Positions 57,915-64,000 of a stretch of 64,000 bases of DNA are shown here, piece by piece. The DNA lies in NCBI RefSeq assembly GCF_021462225.1, contig NC_061818.1:20157478-20221477 (forward strand), read 5' to 3'. This DNA comes from Girardinichthys multiradiatus. Its lineage: Eukaryota > Chordata > Actinopteri > Cyprinodontiformes > Goodeidae. Within the stretch, counting starts at the first letter, position 1, and each line of letters begins with the position of its first letter. The notes beneath the pieces are model-generated. The model was not told the origin of the DNA and made no database searches. It saw only the letters and a list, made by a program, of their open reading frames with translations. Both the position numbers and the translations under genes were made by a program.

Positions 57915-58345
57915 GAAGAGGTTTGATGGAGAACATTAGTGAACAATCTAGAAATAGGTAGTTACCCATGTTGGGTACTTAGTAATCGTGTGGAAGAAGG
58001 TGCTCTGGTAAGTTGACAACATTTTACTTTTTAGTCTCAAGGCACAATGGTATGTGTGGAGATCCCCCCCTAAACATAAAATTCCCACCATTAAACATGG
58101 TGGTGGCAGCATCATGGCGAGGGACAGGCAAGCTGGTCTTAGTCAATGAGAAGATAGCTGGAGTTGAATAGAGGACAATCCTGGAAGAAAACCTGTTGTA
58201 AGTAAAGGACTTGAGACTGGGGCAGATTTTCACCTTGCAGCAGGAAAATTAACTCTAAACAGGGCACCAGGTTTTGATCAAAGCATGTTCATATGTGAGA
58301 AGGGCCCAGTAAGGTCCAGACCTACATTCAGTTTAGAATCATGAT
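57915..58345 (+). mobile_element. Degenerate Tc1-like transposon fragment
   Basis: GATGGAGAACATTAGTGAAC (57,927) marks the 5' leader. ACCATTAAACATGGTGGTGG and CAGCATCATGG (58,087) correspond to the KHGGGSIM motif of the central domain. The decayed ...TILEEN.L segment continues to about 58,210. The terminal repeats and both ends of the gene are missing. Confidence 0.65.
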
Positions 58346-59653
58346 AAGCCTCTGACTCAAGACACTGGTAAATTACAGTTATGTGAATAGTATGCTCAGG
58401 GTTGTCCATTATGTATTTCACTTCATGAAACCTCTTTCTTTGCACAATCACCTCTAGAGGTTCCAAAACAACCAGCCTTTCTTGTCACTCTATTTAGAAA
58501 CCACTGGCTCTGATGCTGTTTCCCCAACAGATGAAATTGGAAGATCTGCAGAACTTTGCAGCAAACACTGTAGAACCTAAGCTTCTTCAGAAAATACAGT
58601 CTGCCTGATCCCTGTTTATATGTAACTTCACTGTTGCATCTCCCATCCCCCTATTATCCAGGTTAACACAGAGGTGTTTATGACTCCAAAAACCTCCGCT
58701 TGCAGCAGAATGTGGTTCTACCAATTATTGAAGCAAAACTGGTAAAACAATTTTAAAATCTCAATTTTTCACACGATCGCAAGATTCATGCAAGATGTTT
58801 TCAGTATTGTCATTAAAAAAAAATGTTCTACCTCATTATCTGAATGGATACACATTATTATCCTTACTGTCTACAAAGCGATGTAAATATGACTGTCCTG
58901 GTTTCTGGGTTCTACTTTAAAAAGGAAGTTCTTCACTCTCAGCAGACAGAAAGCAAATAGAAAAAGAATCTACGGAGAGAAACTCTATCAAATCTATATC
59001 ATATTGTATATCAGTCCTAACAATGCTGAACATGTCAGTGCTGAGACAGATGATCAAGATTAGTTTATCTGCACAGGATGAATACATTGACAGACATTTC
59101 TCCTCTAATAACAAGCTGAATATTCCTCTGTTTCTCTCAACAGGCTTGAAGACGGCTGTTATATTGGCTCATTTTTGACTGACAGTTTCAGGAGTGTTTG
59201 TGCACAAGGAGAAGACAATTAGTTTTCACACTATATTAAACTGGCACAATATCAAACCCTTCAGGAAAGGCAAGTTAATAAAGATGGCAGAAAAAACCCC
59301 AAGGACTGATGTGCACTTGATGGTAGAGAAGTGAACTTTTTCAGGTAATATTAAGTCATTTCTGATGTGATTGAGGTCAGAGAGGTTAAAGTAGCTTAGT
59401 TCAAGGAGAACATCAGCTTACAGATCCCAAGCCAGGTATGTGAGGAACTAAAGGGTATTAATGCACACCTATTATCCTGATGGATATGACTGACAGCCAA
59501 CTGGGGAGGAAAAGGCAATCCAGGCACTCACTCATAGATTGTTTGGCAGATCTATAACCTGAGTGGCAAACTGTCAAGCTTAAACTCAATATTAAAACTC
59601 CAGGGCAGCACCTACTGTAGGTTATTATGAGGATAGAGGTAGGTTATTGTAAC
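58346..59653. other. Intergenic, unassigned
   Basis: No supported gene or repeat. Confidence 0.4.
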
Positions 59654-59655
59654 TA

Positions 59656-61265
59656 CAGGTCCTTCTCAAAATATTAGCATATTGTGATAAAGTTCATTAT
59701 TTTCCATAATGTCATGATGAAAATTTAACATTCATATATTTTAGATTCATTGCACACTAACTGAAATATTTCAGGTCTTTTATTGTCTTAATACGGATGA
59801 TTTTGGCATACAGCTCATGAAAACCCAAAATTCCTATCTCACAAAATTAGCATATCATTAAAAGGGTCTCTAAACGAGCTATGAACCTAATCATCTGAAT
59901 CAACGAGTTAACTCTAAACACCTGCAAAAGACTCCTGAGGCCTTTAAAACTCCCAGCCTGGTTCATCACTCAAAACCCCAATCATGGGTAAGACTGCCGA
60001 CCTGACTGCTGTCCAGAAGGCCACTATTGACACCCTCAAGCAAGAGGGTAAGACACAGAAAGAAATTTCTGAACGAATAGACTGTTCCCAGAGTGCTGTA
60101 TCAAGGCACCTCAGTGGGAAGTCTGTGGGAAAGAAAAAGTGTGGCAGAAAACGCTGCACAACGAGAAGAGGTGACCGGACCCTGAGGAAGATTGTGGAGA
60201 AGGGCCGATTCCAGACCTTGGGGGACCTGCGGAAGCAGTGGACTGAGTCTGGAGTAGAAACATCCAGAGCCACCGTGCACAGGCGTGTGCAGGAAATGGG
60301 TTACAGGTGCCGCAGTCCCCAGGTCAAGCCACTTTTGAACCAGAAACAGCGGCAGAAGCGCCTGACCTGGGCTACAGAGAAGCAGCACTGGACTGTTGCT
60401 CAGTGGTCCAAAGTACTTTTTTCGGATGAAAGCAAATTCTGCATGTCATTCGGAAATCAAGGTGCCAGAGTCTGGAGGAAGACTGGGGAGAAGGAAATGC
60501 CAAAATGCCAGAAGTCCAGTGTCAAGTACCCACAGTCAGTGATGGTCTGGGGTGCCGTGTCAGCTGCTGGTGTTGGTCCACTGTGTTTTATCAAGGGCAG
60601 GGTCAATGCAGCTAGCTATCAGGAGATTTTGGAGCACTTCATGCTTCCATCTGCTGAAAAGCTTTATGGAGATGAAGATTTCATTTTTCAGCACGACCTG
60701 GCACCTGCTCACAGTGCCAAAACCACTGGTAAATGGTTTACTGACCATGGTATCACTGTGCTCAATTGGCCTGCCAACTCTCCTGACCTGAACCCCATAG
60801 AGAATCTGTGGGATATTGTGAAGAGAACGTTGAGAGACTCAAGACCCAACACTCTGGATGAGCTAAAGGCCGCTATCGAAGCATCCTGGGCCTCCATAAG
60901 ACCTCAGCAGTGCCACAGGCTGATTGCCTCCATGCCACGCCGCATTGAAGCAGTCATTTCTGCCAAAGGATTCCCAACCAAGTATTGAGTGCATAACTGT
61001 ACATGATTATTTGAAGGTTGATGTTTTTTGTATTAAAAACACTTTTCTTTTATTGGTCGGATGAAATATTCTAATTTTGTGAGATAGGAATTTTGGGTTT
61101 TCATGAGCTGTATGCCAAAATCATCTGTATTAAGACAATGAAAGACCTGAAATATTTCAGTTAGTGTGCAATGAATCTAAAATATATGAATGTTAAATTT
61201 TCATCATGACATTATGGAAAATAATGAACTTTATCACAATATGCTAATATTTTGAGAAGGACCTG
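59656..61265 (+). mobile_element. Tc1-like DD34E transposon, copy D (structurally complete)
   Basis: TA flanks at 59,654-59,655 and 61,266-61,267. Two inverted repeats of about 200 bp begin CAGGTCCTTCTCAAAAT, with a second AAAATTAGCATAT-like motif at the inner end of the left repeat. The corresponding inner motif on the right reads TATTCTAATTTTG, one base off. Contains an uninterrupted transposase gene. It is the only copy in the window with both ends and an intact gene. Confidence 0.95.
59984..60988 (+). CDS. Tc1-like DD34E transposase, intact, 334 aa
   Basis: Cut-and-paste transposase that would bind the element's terminal repeats in the nucleus and insert it at TA. The start ATG (AATCATGGG) is the first in the frame and gives the length usual for the family. 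Residues about 5-45 form the first helix-turn-helix (paired-like PAI region), 53-62 carry the GRKR AT-hook-like motif (CGRKRCTTRR), and 66-110 the second DNA-binding subdomain. The catalytic triad is D148 (FSDESK), D238 (FQHDLAPAH) and E273 (NPIENLW), with 34 residues between the last two. The protein ends FPTKY. No stop or frameshift was found. It could supply transposase to the other copies in trans. Whether it is expressed or active is unknown. It shares D33 (RIDCSQ) with copy A, while B, C and E have G33. Confidence 0.95.
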   Translation: MGKTADLTAVQKATIDTLKQEGKTQKEISERIDCSQSAVSRHLSGKSVGKKKCGRKRCTTRRGDRTLRKIVEKGRFQTLGDLRKQWTESGVETSRATVHRRVQEMGYRCRSPQVKPLLNQKQRQKRLTWATEKQHWTVAQWSKVLFSDESKFCMSFGNQGARVWRKTGEKEMPKCQKSSVKYPQSVMVWGAVSAAGVGPLCFIKGRVNAASYQEILEHFMLPSAEKLYGDEDFIFQHDLAPAHSAKTTGKWFTDHGITVLNWPANSPDLNPIENLWDIVKRTLRDSRPNTLDELKAAIEASWASIRPQQCHRLIASMPRRIEAVISAKGFPTKY

Positions 61266-61267
61266 TA

Positions 61268-62534
61268 TATGGAAGATTTTTTCTTCTGTATCCATTTTCC
61301 TCCTGCAGACACTGTTTTCAGTCAATTTTGCTGGCAACTGTTTTATCATTCTTAGTGTTCCTGCAATATTTTTAGAATGTGATCTTCTTTTTCCTCACTA
61401 TTAGCAACCTGAGGGATATTTTCAGAGTAATTAATTTCTTTTCATCATGTCTCGGGCATCTGCACATTCATTGTTTCCATGACCACTAAAATGTGCATGT
61501 ATGACACAAATTAATAGACAATTTCCTCATTGCACTTATCTTTTTTTAGTTTTCTGCGCTGTCTTTGATCATATTTAGCTTTATTCTCCATTCCTATATA
61601 CTCTTCTCACTATCCTACCTGCAAAATGTACATTACTCACCTCAAATCTATTTTCTCCCCTCATATCTCCAATGTGGCTATCAGGAGCCTGAAAGCAAAC
61701 CCCAGTCTGCAGTATGTGTATTTTCTTCATAGGGCACATTTAGGATTTTCCTCAGGCACAGTCATTTCAATTTGATCTCTGGGTGTGGATTCAACTACAC
61801 ATTCCGATGCTGTAAACCTCTAAAACATATGCTAAACATACGGCATTTGTCTAGTTTTAACAGTTGTGTTTAGAAAAATCGACTAGTGACCATTTGGGGA
61901 TTTTTTTACCATGATCAGTTCTTACTGGTGGCCGACTGGTCAGTCAGAAACCTTATAATCTGATCCTTTTCTGATCTGAAATGCACCATATGAAGTGCCA
62001 CCCAGTTGTGATGACAACACTTTTGGGTGTGAATGTTTTACTGAGGGAAAAATACTCAAAATCAGCTTTTGCAGTGTAAGGGAGATGCTTAAAAATTAAG
62101 GATCACAAAGATGGATGACACTATCTTAAAGGAAACTAGTCTCTATGTGATGTGAACACATCTCTAAGTCCTGCAGGCTGTAAGAGTACAAGTCTTAAAG
62201 CAGATGATGGAAAGGCTAAGTAAAATCGCAACGTTGCTCTGTTTTATACTTTTAAGCCTTTTATTTGCCATGGGATATGCAGGGTTATGAAATTTTGACA
62301 TTTTTTTTTTTTAAGATCTCAGAGTTAAGGTGAGAATCTACAGACTGTAAAATATACACTGCTGTTTTTGTGTTACTAGCCATGCAGAGGTTATATAACT
62401 TGTTGAAACCAATTTAAAATGTTAACTTTGTAATTATTCAGATTTGAAAACCCTGTTGACAGGGACTTCACCCCAGTTCCAAATATAAATGAACCAGCAG
62501 CAAACCTAGAAAAATATTCTCAGTGATGATGTTG
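61268..62534. other. Intergenic, unassigned
   Basis: No supported gene or repeat. Confidence 0.4.
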
Positions 62535-63070
62535 GACAGGTGAAAACAGATATTTACAAAGATAAAGACACATAACCTTTTTTTTCCTCACTGTCTGATA
62601 CTAAAGAAGGCTAAACCTTTCCTGTTTTAGGTCAGTTAGGATTACCAACATTATTTCTATTTGGTAAATACCAGAATAATGAGAAAACTGCTCTGAGAAG
62701 TTTTTTCACTTTCTTTAAATTTAAATGTTTCCAGATCTTTTTGCTGGGATTTTGACATATTCCTCCTGTCAGAACTGGTGTAACTGTTCTAGGTTGCTAA
62801 GCTGCCTTGTTCTCACGTACCTTTTATAAACTCTACCCTCAAATCAGGAGTCTGTGACGATTCCTCCAAAACATTGTCTTTGTAGTCCATATGCCACTTT
62901 GTAACTAATTTGGCACCATGTTTGAGCTTTAACTTCCTGTCTGATATCTATGGATGTTTTTCTTTATGATATCATCTAGTTTGTGAAGAGCACCAGGCCC
63001 TCCTGTCGCAGCATGTGAAACCATTGTAGTCAGGACAGGATGATCTAGGCTTTTCCATTTTGGTTTCATT
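62535..63070 (-). mobile_element. Sleeping Beauty-like Tc1 remnant, minus strand
   Basis: The left end (TGAAAACAGATATTTACAAA, then CCTCACTGTCTGATAC) matches the terminal repeat of the element at 10,148. The minus strand then carries decayed C-terminal transposase sequence up to a relic of the HKI-type loop near 62,990. The N-terminal half and right end are gone. Confidence 0.65.
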
Positions 63071-63538
63071 TATGTTTAAAAAAAACAATTAAGGTTTGAT
63101 TTTAATCACTTTAGAAAGAGGTAAGGATGTGGAAATGATATTGTTTTTTTATAAATGAGGTTTTAGGTTGTTTTCATACTGGCTGTAAGATGGTTCTGAA
63201 AATAAATTTAATGAAGGGTTAAAATAAGGTTTTTAATTAAATAAAGTAGGGGAGCTAAAGCTGTATCCCTGATTGTAATAATGAAAGTGCTTCCTCTGTC
63301 TTTTATCTAGCACTTCAAATGAAATATACCAACCCCCCCCCCACACACACACTTAAGATACTCCTCTGTACTGTCTTATATTCTACATGCCTTTCTTCCT
63401 TTGCAGCTAATACAGTCAGTGTAGATAAGGGAGGTTTTGCAAAGATCACCCAGCTTTGTCATCCAGTCATAGTTGCAGCCTGTATATTATAATTCAGTAA
63501 TTGGTTATTTATATATGGTTCTATTGCAATCTGGGATA
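63071..63538. other. Intergenic, unassigned
   Basis: Contains a short C9 plus (CA)n tract near 63,332. Nothing else recognised. Confidence 0.4.
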
Positions 63539-63540
63539 TA

Positions 63541-64000
63541 CAGGTCCTTCTCAAAATATTAGCATATTGTGATAAAGTTCATTATTTTCCATAATGTCAT
63601 GATAAAAATTTAACATTCATATATTTTAGATTCATTGCACACTAACTGAAATATTTCAGGTCTTTTATTGTCTTAATACGGATGATTTTGGCATACAGCT
63701 CATGAAAACCCAAAATTCCTATCTCACAAAATTAGCATATCATTAAAAGGGTCTCTAAACGAGCTATGAACCTAATCATCTGAATCAACGAGTTAACTCT
63801 AAACACCTGCAAAAGATTCCTGAGGCCTTTAAAACTCCCAGCCTGGTTCATCACTCAAAACCCCAATCATGGGTAAGACTGCCGACCTGACTGCTGTCCA
63901 GAAGGCCACTATTGACACCCTCAAGCAAGAGGGTAAGACACAGAAAGAAATTTCTGAACGAATAGGATGTTCCCAGAGTGCTGTATCAAGGCACCTCAGT
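63541..64000 (+). mobile_element. Tc1-like DD34E transposon, copy E (cut by window end)
   Basis: Follows TA at 63,539-63,540. The left inverted repeat, leader and gene start are nearly identical to copy D. The right part lies beyond the window. Confidence 0.95.
63869..64000 (+). CDS. Tc1-like DD34E transposase, N-terminal part (copy E)
   Basis: The 44 visible codons (MGKTADLTAV ... VSRHLS) are open and match the intact copy at 59,984 except that residue 33 is glycine (RIGCSQ). They cover the first helix-turn-helix. Whether the rest is intact cannot be seen. At only 2.3 kb from copy D and in the same orientation, it may be a local hop or an independent insertion. Confidence 0.9.
   Translation, partial: MGKTADLTAVQKATIDTLKQEGKTQKEISERIGCSQSAVSRHLS

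Noticed and set aside
16292..64000. Regularly recurring identical blocks, considered as a CRISPR-like array or segmental duplication
   Set aside because: The units are 1.6-kb transposons with TA flanks, irregular spacing and both orientations.

Overview
This window looks like repeat-dense teleost fish DNA. The evidence is a GT-AG spliced vertebrate-type gene, several Tc1/mariner families known from fish, a Rex3 (RTE-clade) retrotransposon, V-SINE-type SINEs and long CA/TG microsatellites. Almost all open reading frames belong to transposons. No CRISPR array, operon, rRNA, tRNA gene or viral gene was recognised.

Host gene. The left part appears to be the 5' portion of a minus-strand TNRC6 (GW182) gene, the scaffold of the microRNA silencing complex. 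I see a promoter-like region with a probable 5' noncoding exon at about 25.6-25.8 kb. A lysine-rich coding exon with a candidate start codon lies at 13,511-13,612, and a 22-nt microexon at 9,517-9,538. The large downstream exons are not visible and presumably lie left of base 1. Whether it is the a or b paralogue cannot be settled here. To the right of about 26 kb I recognise no host exon; a few stretches look like conserved non-coding elements.

Mobile elements. (1) Five copies of one Tc1-like DD34E element with about 200-bp terminal inverted repeats lie at 16.3, 22.7, 46.0, 59.7 and 63.5 kb. The 59.7 kb copy has an intact 334-aa transposase, three are frameshifted, and the last runs off the window. 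(2) Two copies of a DD36E (Incomer-type) element are present: one full length with a single nonsense codon, one truncated at its 5' end. (3) One 1.6-kb DD34E element carries two TGA stops. (4) There are about ten older Tc1-like remnants, including two of a Sleeping Beauty-like family. (5) A 5'-truncated Rex3 copy has a 15-bp target duplication, a 111-bp in-frame tandem duplication and a damaged catalytic motif. (6) V-SINE copies occur at several sites, two with clear target duplications and one split by a 1.2-kb dispersed repeat. (7) Also present are MITE or foldback elements and microsatellites.

Layout: 1-25.8 kb, TNRC6 5' region with its large introns full of insertions; 25.8-64 kb, upstream intergenic DNA built of nested transposons separated by AT-rich sequence. 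I found no convincing new multi-gene system. The most useful observations are the recently active Tc1 family, the nested-insertion chronology, and the host promoter/microexon structure.
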